Assembly: GCF_029867415.1 (NCBI RefSeq)
Contig: NC_081183.1
Coordinates: 14,876,404-14,940,403 of the forward strand
From: Vicia villosa
Taxonomy: Eukaryota; Streptophyta; Magnoliopsida; Fabales; Fabaceae
Direction: 5' to 3'
Length of the DNA stretch: 64,000 nucleotides
Shown here: one piece after another, positions 12,798 through 24,543 of the stretch
How positions within the stretch are numbered: the first letter of the stretch is position 1
Layout: each line of letters begins with the position of its first letter
Made by a program: the position numbers and the translations under genes
The notes under the pieces: model-generated
Told to the model about the DNA's origin: nothing
Seen by the model: only the letters and a program-made list of their open reading frames with translations
Databases searched by the model: none

Positions 12798-14264
12798 CAA
12801 CCCCAAACTTACTTCATTGCTTGTCCTCAAGTGATGCTCGAGAAACTAGCAAGGATCCCCCAATTTATCCGCAGATATCGTACCACAGTACTGCTGAGAT
12901 CTTTCGCAACTTTCTTTTTGTTGGCCTTTCAATTGATTCCTTCTTCCCTGAATTTAGCGATTCAGCCCTACTTCCACAATGAGATGTTTCTTTACCTGTA
13001 AGCTTATTCACACTCTCACCAAAACTCTCGGGTTAAAGTGTTTTCACTCAAAGATCAAGGCATGCAAAGTCAGCTCATAGGTTTGTATAACATTTATCTT
13101 CATCTCCTACACACAAGAAACACACTTTTTGAGGTCTTTTACGGTTGTAACGGGGCTAAGGGACAAGGTGGGATCAACAAACAAATGGGAGAACTAGTGG
13201 CTTTTGGCTTAGAATCAGAGTTATTATCTCGCTCACTGTGTTAGTATGGAGTTCACAATTACCAATGTCGGGCACCGTTTCTTAAGATCCTTCACTGACT
13301 ACTCATGTATTTCTTTGAGCATCTCTTTTCCTTCGCATTTTTATTATCAGATCAAATTCTCCTATAGGTAAGTGCCCCTTTTTGTATTTATCATTTCTTT
13401 TTCTCTTTGTTTTTTTTTTGGTTGCACTTACCTACTTTTCTGCTTTCGGTGTACCGACCCAAAACTTAAATTGTTTCACAGCTTGCAACCATAACAACTC
13501 TTATCTAAGCAGGGTGAGGAAGTGTTTAGGTTATTGGTTAATTCATGCATGTAATCAAACAAACAAAAGGCTGTATGGCTCAAACGGGGTGAACAAGGGA
13601 TAACGTGAAAAGGTTGGCTTGAAAGGCTCAAGTGTAAAACAAACAAGTGCCTCAGTGTGTAAACATGTGCATTAGAAATTCCAACAAATACTTACACAAA
13701 CCAAAAGTGACGATGACATACCTGACAACTCTCATGATGATTTTGTATTTGGCTTTTTATAATCCTCACCATGTTTGGTCAAGCTCACAGGATCCAGGAA
13801 CACTTCTTGTGTGGTACAACTTTATCGCCTCATCAGTTCTACAGGTCTATCGTCTGGTCAAAAGCTTAGAAGTGCGTCCGATCATTAAACTCAACAGTAC
13901 CAACTCTTTGGGGGTTCCTTTCATCACTGTGAGGTGCAATTCGGTTCACTATCTCAGGTTCTCGTCACTTGTCCTGCTAACAATATCAACATCCTGCACT
14001 GACATGTCATAGCTAACACACAAACTAACATAAAGTACTGATAAATTTAAAGGAAATACGAAATAAAAAGAAACTACTGAAAGCGATAAATAGAACTCCC
14101 CCCACACTTGAACTAAACATTGACCTCAATGTTTAAATTCAAGATAGTGAGGGTAAACTCACAGAGGGTACTGCGACTCCAGCTGCCTCTTCCTCGCTTT
14201 CACCAGAGAGACCCACCCTTTTTTTTCTGAAAACAAAACAAAAAGTAAACTGCATTATTAAAAC
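12798..14264 (-). other. Non-coding 3' internal region of element 1, with polypurine tract
   Basis: About 1.5 kb with no long frame. The polypurine tract AAGTTTGGGGTTG abuts the 3' LTR (12798-12810). A second purine tract, CAAGTGTGGGGGGAG, lies at about 14097-14111, directly after a perfect-arm palindrome AAACATTGAGGTCAATGTTT (14115-14134). Both tracts are seen in the other element too. Confidence 0.65.
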
Positions 14265-14318
14265 CGTGGGTTGCCTCCCACGAAGCGCTTCGTTTAACGT
14301 CGCATGGCTCGACGGTCC
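14265..14318 (-). ncRNA. Conserved three-stem RNA block after gag-protease (element 1)
   Basis: In element orientation, CGTCG/CGACG closes a 7-nt loop, then CGAAGCGCTTCG is self-complementary, then CGTGGG-AGGCAA-CCCACG forms a third hairpin that partly overlaps the second. It starts 38 bases past the gag-protease stop. The whole 54 nt is identical to 25531-25584 in the other element. Confidence 0.6.
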
Positions 14319-14356
14319 AATACCCTTTATTAAGGAGGGTACTTCCTCTTCCAAAC

Positions 14357-16840
14357 TTAGTTGCTTGTCACTTCCGCAACCACAAACTTATGAAGCCGAG
14401 AAGTATGGACCACTTTTCTCTTCAAGTTACTACCCACTTTCATCTTCTCACCTTTACTTTCCACTGTTTTCTTCTTCTTGATTTCTTGAATTACCGCAGG
14501 AATTTTTATAGGTGTATGAGCTGAGGCCACCTTACAGATGATACTTGAAACTTTTTCGGGATGGTGTGGACTTTTACTGGCTCCCTCACTTCTGATCATA
14601 CCAACTTTAGATTGATTATTCCTACCAGCAGCTTCTTTTTTTACTTCTATCACCTTCAGTGTTACCTCCTCATCAAATGATTTAACAACGAGTTCCCCTT
14701 TTTCCATATCCAAATTGCAGCGACTAGTAAGCAGAAAGGGTCGCCCAAGAAGGATTGGAGTCTCTTCATCCTCAGGAATGTCCATGATGTGGAAATCAAC
14801 TGGGTAAACAAACTTGTCAATCTCTACCATTACATCTTCGGCTATCCCATATGAATTCTTAATAGTGTGATCAGCGAATTGCAACTTTGTTTCACTCTCG
14901 CTTATTTTTCCAATCTCCAACTTTTTGAAGATGGACAATGGCATCAAACTCACACTAGAACCAGAATCAATTAGCACCTTTTTGAACACTCTGTCATTTA
15001 TGGTGCACGGTATTGCCACCACTCCAGGGTCTTTCTTCTTAATGGGGATCTTCCTTGCTGGCGAGACTCTACCACACTTTTCAGTCACAATTTTTGTTTC
15101 ATCTTCCACTTGTCTTTTCTTAGAAATTACCTCTTTCATAAATTTCTTGTATAAAGGCATATTCTCAAGTGCTTCAAAGAAAGGTAAGTTAATCTCTAAC
15201 TTCTTGAACATTGCAGCAAACTTCTCAAAATCTTTCTCTTTCGAATCCTTCTTGGCCACTCTAGAGGGGAATGGTAATTTTACCACCGGTTTAGTTTCTT
15301 TCTTATTTTTCTCTTCTAGTGGCTTAACCGGTGATATCACTACTTCAGGCTCTTTTGGATTTTCTCTAATTTCTAGATCTACCTCTATGACTAAGTTGTC
15401 ATCTATTTCCTCCTCTTCTTTAGGCTCTGGCGCTTTCTGACTTCTTGTTGTAACAACATTAATTTTTTCTTGGTTTATTGGATTTGCCACAGTTGAGCTT
15501 GGAAGAGTACCTTGTGCCTGTAGAGTGAGATGTTGTGCTATTTGACCCACTTGAACTTCCAGATTTTTGATTGAAGCTGTTGTGTTCCTATGGTTGTTTC
15601 TTGTCTCTTCTTGAAACTGGGAACATTGTCCGGCCAATCTCTCAATAGCTATTTCCCATTCTGCCTTTTGAGGAACTTGTTGTCGATCTTTCCATGAGAA
15701 GTTTGGATGATTCTTCCATCCCGGATTATAGGTGTTAGAATAAGGATTGTTCTGCTTCAAGAACTTGATTTCTTCAATTTGTTGAGGAGTTGCAAAACAA
15801 TACACAGTTTGGTGAGGACCATTACAAATCTCACAACTGACCGTCTGAGCCGGTTGAACTTGAGCCACAGTTTGAGTCTCAACAGTCATCTTCTTGAGTC
15901 TTCTCTCGACTTCAGCTGCAATTTGGTCTTCCATTTTCACAACTTGATTAGCCAACTTTAAATCAATCATCCCTTCCGGCTGGCTCACACTACGATCATA
16001 TAATTCCAAATGCTCATTCGCAGCAATGGCTTCAATGATCTTCTTGATGCCAGTGGCTGTTGTAAAATTAGATGAGCCACCGGCAGCTGTGTCAATGAGT
16101 TGCTTAGTCTTCATCTTGAGGCCATTCACAAAGTTCTGCATCTGTTCAGTTGCATCCATATTGTGAGTAGGACATGCAACTAATAATCGTTTAAACCTCT
16201 TGTACGCATCTCCAAGTGAGTCTCCTTCCTTCTGTTTAAAATTTACTATGTCATACCTCTTACAGATATACACAGAAGCAGGAAAATACTCGTTGAGAAA
16301 TGTCGTCTCCATTTGTTGCCAAGTTGTAATGCTCACAGCAGGTAAAGAGTAGAACCACTCTTCAGCATCTTCTGAAAGGGTAAAGGGAAACATTACCAAC
16401 TTTTTCGCTTCCTCGGAGTGTCCTTCAATTTTTAACGACGAGGTCATCGTGAGAAATTTCTGTAAGTGCTTATTTGCATCTTCATTGATTTTTCCCGAAA
16501 AAGGTCTCTTTTCGAGTTGCTGGATCGTTGAAGGGTGCAACTGAAAATGAGCAACATTGACCGGTTGATTTACTATTGTCAACCGTCCAGTTGGAGCATT
16601 TGTTCCTCCATAATCACCCAGAAGTCTCTCCACTGGAGGTGGATCTGCAGCCATGGCTTCAGACTCGGTGTCTGAATGTTCAGAATGAACCGAAATTACT
16701 TCCTCTTCTTCAGATTCAGAAACTATCAGTGTTGCTTTTGATGTTTCTGGTCGTTCTTGCCTGGCTTCACGGAGTCTGGTACGCAATGCTCTTTCTGGTT
16801 CTGCGTCAAAAAGAAGTTCAGCTGAGGTCTTACCTCGCAT
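14357..16840 (-). CDS. Athila-type gag-protease polyprotein
   Basis: One open frame of about 827 residues from ATG at 16840 (the frame is open slightly further upstream, but without ATG). It contains an acidic N-terminus, then a retrotransposon gag domain (about residues 110-250, with PFTLSEDAEEWFYSLP and LNEYFPASV), a zinc-knuckle-like CEICNGPHQTVYC near residue 333 whose C-H spacing is 3 rather than the usual 4, and a charged linker. The aspartic protease has the active-site motif VLIDSGSSVSLMP near residue 625, followed by ETPILLGRPFL. The C-terminus is Lys-rich. Gag would package the RNA and the protease would cut the polyprotein. Reverse transcriptase does not follow: the frame ends and a structured non-coding region begins. 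It looks intact. Confidence 0.92.
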   Translation of the reverse strand: MRGKTSAELLFDAEPERALRTRLREARQERPETSKATLIVSESEEEEVISVHSEHSDTESEAMAADPPPVERLLGDYGGTNAPTGRLTIVNQPVNVAHFQLHPSTIQQLEKRPFSGKINEDANKHLQKFLTMTSSLKIEGHSEEAKKLVMFPFTLSEDAEEWFYSLPAVSITTWQQMETTFLNEYFPASVYICKRYDIVNFKQKEGDSLGDAYKRFKRLLVACPTHNMDATEQMQNFVNGLKMKTKQLIDTAAGGSSNFTTATGIKKIIEAIAANEHLELYDRSVSQPEGMIDLKLANQVVKMEDQIAAEVERRLKKMTVETQTVAQVQPAQTVSCEICNGPHQTVYCFATPQQIEEIKFLKQNNPYSNTYNPGWKNHPNFSWKDRQQVPQKAEWEIAIERLAGQCSQFQEETRNNHRNTTASIKNLEVQVGQIAQHLTLQAQGTLPSSTVANPINQEKINVVTTRSQKAPEPKEEEEIDDNLVIEVDLEIRENPKEPEVVISPVKPLEEKNKKETKPVVKLPFPSRVAKKDSKEKDFEKFAAMFKKLEINLPFFEALENMPLYKKFMKEVISKKRQVEDETKIVTEKCGRVSPARKIPIKKKDPGVVAIPCTINDRVFKKVLIDSGSSVSLMPLSIFKKLEIGKISESETKLQFADHTIKNSYGIAEDVMVEIDKFVYPVDFHIMDIPEDEETPILLGRPFLLTSRCNLDMEKGELVVKSFDEEVTLKVIEVKKEAAGRNNQSKVGMIRSEGASKSPHHPEKVSSIICKVASAHTPIKIPAVIQEIKKKKTVESKGEKMKVGSNLKRKVVHTSRLHKFVVAEVTSN

Positions 16841-16949
16841 CCACAGATTAGACAATTATTAATAGCAATAAATCAAAATATAAAAAGAAAATTTTTGGTT
16901 GCAGAGCAACAAAAATTCAATTGAATTATTATTTAACTTATATTTGGCA

Positions 16950-16974
16950 GTCCCCGGCAACGGCGCCAAAAACT
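16950..16974 (-). other. Primer-binding site of element 1
   Basis: Directly inside the 5' LTR, in element orientation AGTTTTTGGCGCCGTTGCCG then GGGAC. TGGCGCCGTTGCC is the primer-binding sequence I recall for Athila elements, thought to pair with the 3' end of tRNA-Asp. Confidence 0.8.
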
Positions 16975-18413
16975 TGATCGGAAAAATAGCAAGTGTACTA
17001 TTTTTACGAAGTAGTAATAAAAGGTTGAAAACCAAGTATCGATCACGAGGACTGCGTTGGAATATAAGTTTTATAATTATTCAATTAAACAAAAAGGCAA
17101 CTGGTGTTTTTGATTGATTTATAAGTTCTAAATTTAAAATAAAAATAGCGGAAAGTAAATTTAAGCTTTTTCACTAATATGAGTGAATGCCAAGGCAAGG
17201 TGTGTAATTTGCTCTGTAATAACTCTGAATCCTTATTTGAGATCTTTTCAACAAGTTCATGGTATTCAATTACTACATCTTTAGAGTGTTTGCCCCTAAA
17301 TCCTTATTGGGCAAACCTTTGGTTTTTCATCTACAAACCTAAGTCCTTAGAGAGAACAGATAAAACCAAGCTTGTTTTCCATCAAGAATTCATAGTGACC
17401 ATAGGGTATCCCTAGTCCTAGGTGATATCTACTATGGTTCAATTTAATACAAACCTTAACAATTGCGAGCCAGCAACTTGTTAATCACAGAACAATCTTT
17501 ATGGGTCCGATAAAGAAGGCATTAAGAACAGTATAAAATTGAATTGAATAACATAAACATGAAGTTGATCAAATCAGAATATCAAAAGTCATTACAAACC
17601 AAATCAGGGACACCCCCTAGCATTGGGGGGTTTAGCTACTCATATTGTTCAAAAGAAATTCAAAAATATCAAAGATAAACATTACAGATAATCGGGGAAT
17701 TTGTGATCTTCAATTGCTCTTGCTCATGAATGATCTCTCTTCTCCAATAATCTCATACGTTGCTCTGCTTCAGATTCAATTCCTTTGGTTGTGTAAAAGA
17801 TACCTCTTCTCTTCTCAATTCCTCACTATATATTGCAAACCCTTCTTTTTAAGTCGTAAAGTCCAAAACGCCCTTCTGGATCACTTTTTGAGTGAAAATC
17901 ATAAAAACATGAAAATCTGCGTAACCAGCCAACACGGGTCGTGTTGGGCAACACGGGTGCCCGTGTTGGTCCTCTGGATCCATCAAAGAAACAACTTGCG
18001 CTCAGTAACAGCAACACGGGTCGTGTTAAGCAACACGGGTGCCCGTGTTGCACCACTGCTTTCTCCACTTCTTCTTTCTTGACTGCCCAGCAACACGGGT
18101 CGTGTTCCTCAACACGGGCGCCCGTGTTGCACTGCTGATCTTCTCTTTTCTTCTTTCTTTTGCTCTTTACGTCCGACACTTCTTGCACAGGTTCGCGTAA
18201 CGAATTTCCTAGATCTGAAGTACCATTGAACAACCAAACCAACGCATAAAATGGGAAAATAAACTCGAAAACTAACAAACGGATAAAACTTGCAAAAACA
18301 AACAAACTTGCTTAAACAGATTAAAAAGACTATACTATGACATTAAACAGTGCAGAATACCTGGATTATCATCAGGAAAGTGACAAAGACATAGTGAGAA
18401 TCGTGACCGATCA
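16975..18413 (-). repeat. 5' LTR of Athila-type element 1
   Basis: 1439 bp, starting TGATCGGTCACG in element orientation and ending TTTCCGATCA. It carries three paired ACACGGG palindromes (about 17928-18130), a C-run/G-run hairpin (17603-17645) and a conserved CCTAGGACTAGGG island. Short frames inside (for example 17645-18082) arise from the palindromes and are not taken as genes. Confidence 0.92.
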
Positions 18414-18418
18414 GTCTC

Positions 18419-19492
18419 TACCCTTAATTGTTTGATTTCTTTCCATCTGATCTATTTTCATTACAACAAAATATACAAGTCTTCTCTCTTTCATGTTAAA
18501 ATCACCTAAGTTTATTTTCCACAATTTTTTCCACCATGAGTAATACCCCTAACATTCTCTCTAACATTTTCATTTCTAATATTATATTGTCTAGTCTTAC
18601 CACACATCAAATACACCATCTTTATTTCTGCTACACTGGTTTTAATCCTGTATTGATTCTTAACCTCCCAACATTTTTTCTCGTAAAACATCGCAGATCT
18701 TATGGATGTTCGATAAGTTACATTCCTTCTATATGATATATGAATACCGTTTTAAAAAAAAAAGAAATTATCTATAAAATTGAACATGCAGAAGTTTGTG
18801 GCATATTTTATTGGTTAAAGTGCAATGTGTTACAAATCACACGCACACGGACACACCCACACCCACACCCACATACACATATAGAAACTATGACAGAACT
18901 TTAGAAGACACACTTCCAAGACACACAATCACTCATTGCTTAAAAGTTTATGAGTGAATGGCAGAGCTTACAACTCAATAAAAACATCCAACTCTTCTAT
19001 CAAGAATAATATTAGAGAGGCTCACAATACACACAATACTGCACACACCCTAACACAAACTACAATGTAAGTTCTAAGAATTAATTAGGTTTGTTGCTTG
19101 CTATTTGAAATAATCTTCTGGTCTGGACTTGGGCCTTCAAAATGCAGTAGGCACTGCTGGAAATCTTCCAAAATCTTCTCGAAAAAGATAGGGCTTCAAA
19201 TACTAGTTTTCCAAATATTCTCCATATTTAGAAACTAATCATATATAAACAAAGAAAATCTTATTTCCCTAAATCAAGCGCCAGATAGGATTGCACAATA
19301 TTCTAAAATATTCTTCACATGTAACAAAAACGGACTTCAACAGATCCAACTATACATATCAGTCACGATGTCAGATGATTATGCATGGGACTTCTTACTT
19401 GACATGTCTCTTCAATTGAAGTGAATAGAACATCTTGTTCAACGTGTTCCCATAAGTTAGTTTTATCAAACATAATGTCAATTGAATAAAAT

Positions 19493-19584
<92 letters not shown>

Positions 19585-20605
19585 GTGTATTGATGGTAAT
19601 AAATAAGTTAAGTAATAAACTTTAATATATGGATTAGACTGAATTTATATTTATTAAAAAAAAATTCACAATTATATTTCTATATAATCGTCTAATTTTA
19701 TGATTCAAACATAGATATTTTTTAAATTAATTTTTTTAAGATTCTCCTATCAAAATCAAATACCATAAATATCGTGATTATTGCTTGAAGATTACAATTA
19801 CTCGGCTAAACTTCTTACTTTCATGTTAGTTGATGCTTTGACTAGATCCATGTGCTTCTTCCCCTTTACAAGAGATTTCTATTAATTATGGTTCATATGA
19901 AGAAAAAAAAGGACCATAACATGCTTTAAAAATATATATTCATTTTCTTGTATATGTATATGAGTGGTCCTCTTTATTTTATTTCCCTAAATCACCATCA
20001 TGCAACATGTATGTACATCAAATAAGACATGATTTTCACTATCTCTCACCTAATTCAATATTTTAACACATAAAGTGTGAAGATTCTTAATCTCTTTAGA
20101 TTTCACTTTTTGCTCAACCTTTGAATAATAATCTATCATTTATTATGGTTGTATTTTTTCTTGTGAGAAAAAAATGTAATAGAAATTATGTGATATGTAT
20201 TGGAACCAATGTTTCAATCTCATTTAAAAATAGTTCATATTTAATATTTGACAATGGGTTGGATATCATAAAAAATTAAATATATAAATTATATGATAAA
20301 TATAGAACCATTTTCTTATCTCTTACGGCCCTCCGTTATCTTACACTATAGGATGCATTTGTTTCAAATTATAAAATTTTATTTCTTGAAACCTTATTTT
20401 CATGATAATTATTTTTAAGAATAATAAATAGGGTCTTGTTAACCAGTGCTCAGGACAATGTATAAATAACATACCATCTTAGGAGATCATTCATCAAGGT
20501 ATAAATAACACCCACCAATTCTTCAAAGCAACCACAAAAGCAACCTGCAGAAAACTGACAAGGTCAATGAAAAGACGACTCAAATTCAAAATTAGAATAA
20601 GGTCT
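18419..20605. other. Repeat-rich gap between the two Athila-type elements
   Basis: No gene recognised. It holds a CA-rich microsatellite (about 18838-18881), a long TA microsatellite (about 19497-19581) and AT-rich filler. Host sequence left of element 1 (before 11354) continues here once that element is removed. Confidence 0.5.
19497..19581. repeat. TA microsatellite
   Basis: Uninterrupted alternating TA for about 80 bases. Confidence 0.95.
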
Positions 20606-21509
20606 TGATAACACCAAAACGCATTGCATAATTGACTCGATTTTGCACATGTTTTATTGTTGTTTTGTCTTTATTTTCATTGTTATACGGGTATTTTGTC
20701 TTCTTTTCTAGTATTTGACCATATGAGAGGCTTGCGCGAAGAAACAAAGCGAATTCGACGTAAACTAGAGAAAAAAGACTAATTTTCAATCAAGGCATTC
20801 AGCACGGCGTTCGCTATGGAGAAAGACAAAAGGCGAATGACGTGTCCCACCCAGTAACGATCAGATAGATCAAGTCTTATCCATTTTTGGAAGGTGGTGT
20901 TCGCCATCCTTTGAATTTTTCAAGCAGTTGGAAAATGAGTTTTGGCTTGGTCTCTACTTCCTCCATTCTTCCTTACCTTCTCTCTCACGAAGTCAGCAAC
21001 CACCAAGTTACATTTTAGGGTTTCTGAACATTATAAATAATGGAAACATTTTACTTTTTGAATCATTCAAACTTAGTATAACTTAGGCATAAATTTATAT
21101 TCCAAAAGCTTTAATTCTTCATATTGAAGAGTCATTGCATTGTTGTTGTTGTTGTCGGGTTTGGAGCACATTTACTTTGAAGTTATTTAACTTCCGCATT
21201 TACATTATCTTGAAGTTATTTCCACCATTTAAATTTTTTTGAAGTTTATTTCCATTGTACCAAATTCAAGTCTCCGATTGGAGTAGATTCTTAATTTATT
21301 TCGCATTATTTATTTTTTACTTGCTTTGTCTATATTTATCTTGCACGTTTATTTTCCTTGCTTTACTTTTACGCACTTAATTTACTTTCATCGCAAGTCC
21401 TTTAGTTTAATTTATTGTACTCTTAATATGTTTAAATTCTGCATTTTAATCATCACCTGTGTTTAAGTTTTAATCATCACCTGCATTTTAATTTAATGAT
21501 AAGAAGCCT

Positions 21510-22860
21510 TGATCAGTGGTTTTCACACATATTTTTATCGTTGTTTTTAAGTATGTTTAAGTTTTGTTATTAAGTGTTTTATTTCTTTATTCGTCATTTT
21601 ATGCTTTGGTTGTATGTTTTAATGTTTTCAGGTTCATATGGAGAAACCGGAGTAAATCAGTGCGAAACTCGGAAGTTTTGAAGGAATTTCAAAAACATGC
21701 TACAGGAGGCCTGACACGGGTGGCCGTGTTGCTCAACACGGGCCGTGTCAGGAAGAGCGCTAGGAGCAAAGTTTGAGAAGAGAGGAAAACAGTGGTGCAA
21801 CACGGGTACCCGTGTTGCTCAACACGACCCGTGTTGCTAAGTCTGGGACCAAGTGAAAAAAATAAATATTCCAGGGGCCCAACACGGGTGCCCGTGTTGC
21901 ACAACACGGCCCGTGTTGGGTGATGACGCTGATTTTGCTGATTTTTATTATTTAGTTTAGTGGATGGCCTGCAGGGGTGTTTTTGGAATTTCCAACCAAC
22001 TTAAGTGAGTCTGCACTATTTAGGAGGGTTTTGAAGATGAATTAGGGATCTTTTTGCCACACGGAGAATTGGAGGATTGAGGGAAGAAGCCTATGCAATT
22101 GGAGAAGAACGGAGAACTCTCATGAGCGGAAGCCATTGAAGATCAAAGTTCATCATCTCTATTGTAATGTCTTTATTTGATATCTTTGTAATTTCTTTGG
22201 ATGATATGAGTAGCTAAACCCCCCAATGCTAGGGGGTGTCCCTGATTAACATTTGTGATGATTCTGAATTCCGAATTTCAATAACATATTTTTCTTTTAC
22301 ATTCAATTTAATGGTATAAGGTTTTTAATGCTTTCCTCGTCGGACCAACTGGATTGATTTATGACTGACAATTAGGATTGACCTCCATTGTTAGGGTTTT
22401 TATACCATTATATTATAGTAGATATCACCTAGGACTAGGGATACCCTATAGTAACCGGATTGTTCTTGATTATAATAATATTTGATTTGATCACTAATTT
22501 CGAAGGACTTTGGGATTAGGATTTCAATGTTCAAAAGTTTGCCCACTAAGGACTTAGGAGCAAATACCCTTAAGAACCGATAGTTGATAAGTTGAACTTT
22601 GTTAATGAAATAAGGGTTCAGAATTGTTACATGTTAATGCACACACCTACCCTGGCATGTTACTCATATTTGGCCAATTAAACCTTTTTAAGTTTATTTG
22701 CAATTTAATTTGTAATCACAAAAACCAAAACCCAAGGCTTTTTGTTTAATTGAAGTGCAACTAACTCTATAATCTCACGCAGTCCTTGAGATCGATATTC
22801 GGTGAATTTTCCCTTTATTACTACAGAGGCAAAATAGTACACTTGCTATTTTACCGATCA
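21510..22860 (+). repeat. 5' LTR of Athila-type element 2
   Basis: 1351 bp from TGATCAGTGG to TTTTACCGATCA. It has three pairs of ACACGGG palindromes (about 21711-21920), the C-run/G-run hairpin (22204-22245) and the CCTAGGACTAGGG island near 22428. Frames inside it are not considered genes. Confidence 0.92.
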
Positions 22861-22884
22861 AGTTTTTGGCGCCGTTGCCGGGGA
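22861..22884 (+). other. Primer-binding site of element 2
   Basis: AGTTTTTGGCGCCGTTGCCG followed by GGGA, immediately after the 5' LTR; the same sequence as in element 1. Confidence 0.8.
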
Positions 22885-23037
22885 CTGCCGAAAAATTGTA
22901 GAGTTTTAGTTTTATTTCAATTAGAATTTTGTTGCTCTGCGACTAAAATTTTATTTTCAAAAAAAAAAAATATAAAAAAAATAAACAAATTTTATATTGT
23001 TTTTTTTTCCTCATTCTAATAATTGTCTAATCTGTTT

Positions 23038-24543
23038 ATGCGAGGCAAGGCCTCAGCAGAATTTCTTTTTGACGCAGAAATTGAAAGGACTTTTCACGCC
23101 AGGCGCAGACAAGCTCATCAAGCTAAACTGGAATCCGAAGAAGAAGTTGTGACAGTTCATTCAGGTTCTGAAAGTGAAGAAGAAGTCATGGGCGAGGTAC
23201 CACCACCGGAGAGACTCCTCGGAGACTATGGAGTTGCAAATACACCGGGGGGAAGACAAACAATTATCAACCAACCGGTGAATGTTCCTAATTTTCAATT
23301 GCATCCAAGCACCATCACTCAGCTCGAAAGAAAGCCTTTCACCGGAAAGGTTAATGAAGATGCAAACAAGCACTTACAGAGGTTTCTGACCATGAGTACA
23401 ACTTTAAAAATCGAAGGTCATACAGAAGAGGCCAAGAAGCTGAGAATGTTTCCATTCACCTTGGCAGAAGAAGCAGAAGAGTGGTTTTATTCCCTTCCAG
23501 CGGGCAGCATTACATCATGGGAAGAGATGGAAAAAGCTTTCTTAAATGAGTATTTTCCCGCTTCGGTATTTATAAGGAAGAGGTATGACATTCTAAATTT
23601 CAAGCAGCGGGAGGGTAAGCCCTTAGGAGATGCCTACAAAAGATTCAAAAGAATTCTAGTGGCATGTCCCACTCACAACATGGACAAGACTGAACAGATG
23701 CAAGTATTTGTCAATGGGCTCAGAATCAAAACAAAGCAGTTAATTGATACAGCAGCTGGAGGCTCGACAAATTTCACAACAGCCTCAGGAATCATCAAAA
23801 TCATTGAAGCAATAGCTGCAAATGAGCATTTGGAATTGTATGGCAGGTGCGCTAGCAAACCGGAAGGAATCATTGATCTCAAGCTGGAGACTTCTAAAAC
23901 TCGGGTTGAAGATGCGATAGCCGCAGAAGTTGAAAAGAAATTGAAGGCAATGAATATAGGTAAACAACAGGTGGCTCAAGTTCAACAAGCTCAACCTGTC
24001 AGCTGTGAAATCTGTAGTGGCCCACACCAAACGATGTACTGTTTCGCTACTCCCAAGCAGATTGAAGAAATCAAATTCCTAAGGCAAAACAACCCGTATT
24101 CTAACACCTATAATCCAGGGTGGAAGAATCATCCAAATTTTGCTTGGAAAGATCAACAACAACAAGGTACCCAGAAGGCAGAGTGGGAAGTGGCAATTGA
24201 AAGATTAGCTGGGCAGTGTTCTCAGTTCCAAGAAGAAACAAGAAACAACCACAGAAACACTTCAGCCTCAATTAAAAATCTAGAAGTTCAAGTGGGGCAG
24301 ATAGCACAACATCTCACTCTACAGGCACAAGGTACCCTTCCGAGCTCAACTGTGAAAAATCCGAAAGACCAAGAGAAGATTAATGCTGTTACTACAAGAA
24401 GTAGCAGAGTAGCAGAGTTTGAAAAAGAAAAAGAGGAAATAGATGACCCCATGGTAATAGAGGTGGATCTGGAAATAAGAGAGAATCCAAAAGAGCCAGA
24501 AGTTGTGGTGCCACCAGTTAAACCAATTGAAGAAAAAAAATAA
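23038..24543 (+). pseudogene. Athila-type gag, frame ends early at an A8 run
   Basis: From the ATG at 23038 the frame gives about 501 residues. It has an acidic N-terminus, a gag domain (GKVNEDANKHLQRF, PFTLAEEAEEWFYSLP), a zinc-knuckle-like CEICSGPHQTMYC, and a linker. It stops right after a run of eight A at about 24533-24540, where element 1 has a shorter A run and reads on. The protease continues in another frame just downstream. So this is either a one-base slip that killed the polyprotein or a site of slippage during copying or translation. Confidence 0.85.

Larger units (their letters stand above)
11359..18413 (-). mobile_element. Athila-type Ty3 LTR retrotransposon, non-autonomous, very young
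   Basis: A complete element of about 7.05 kb read leftward. Two 1439-bp LTRs bound it, and a 5-bp target duplication GTCTC lies at 11354-11358 and 18414-18418. In its own orientation the order is 5' LTR, primer-binding site, gag-protease (one frame), structured non-coding 3' region, polypurine tract, 3' LTR. No reverse transcriptase, RNase H or integrase is present, so movement would need enzymes from another copy. The LTRs appear identical by eye over their whole length, which points to very recent insertion. The Athila assignment follows from the gag and protease motifs, the TGGCGCCGTTGCC binding site and the TGAT...ATCA LTR ends. Confidence 0.92.

Noticed and set aside
14925..15440. 171-residue frame antisense to gag-protease (and 24346-24921 in element 2)
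   Set aside because: Shadow of the coding frame on the other strand; no recognisable domain.
21711..21920. CRISPR-like look of regularly spaced palindromic repeats in the LTRs
   Set aside because: Plant nuclear DNA, no cas genes, spacers are repeated between LTR copies, and repeats are imperfect.
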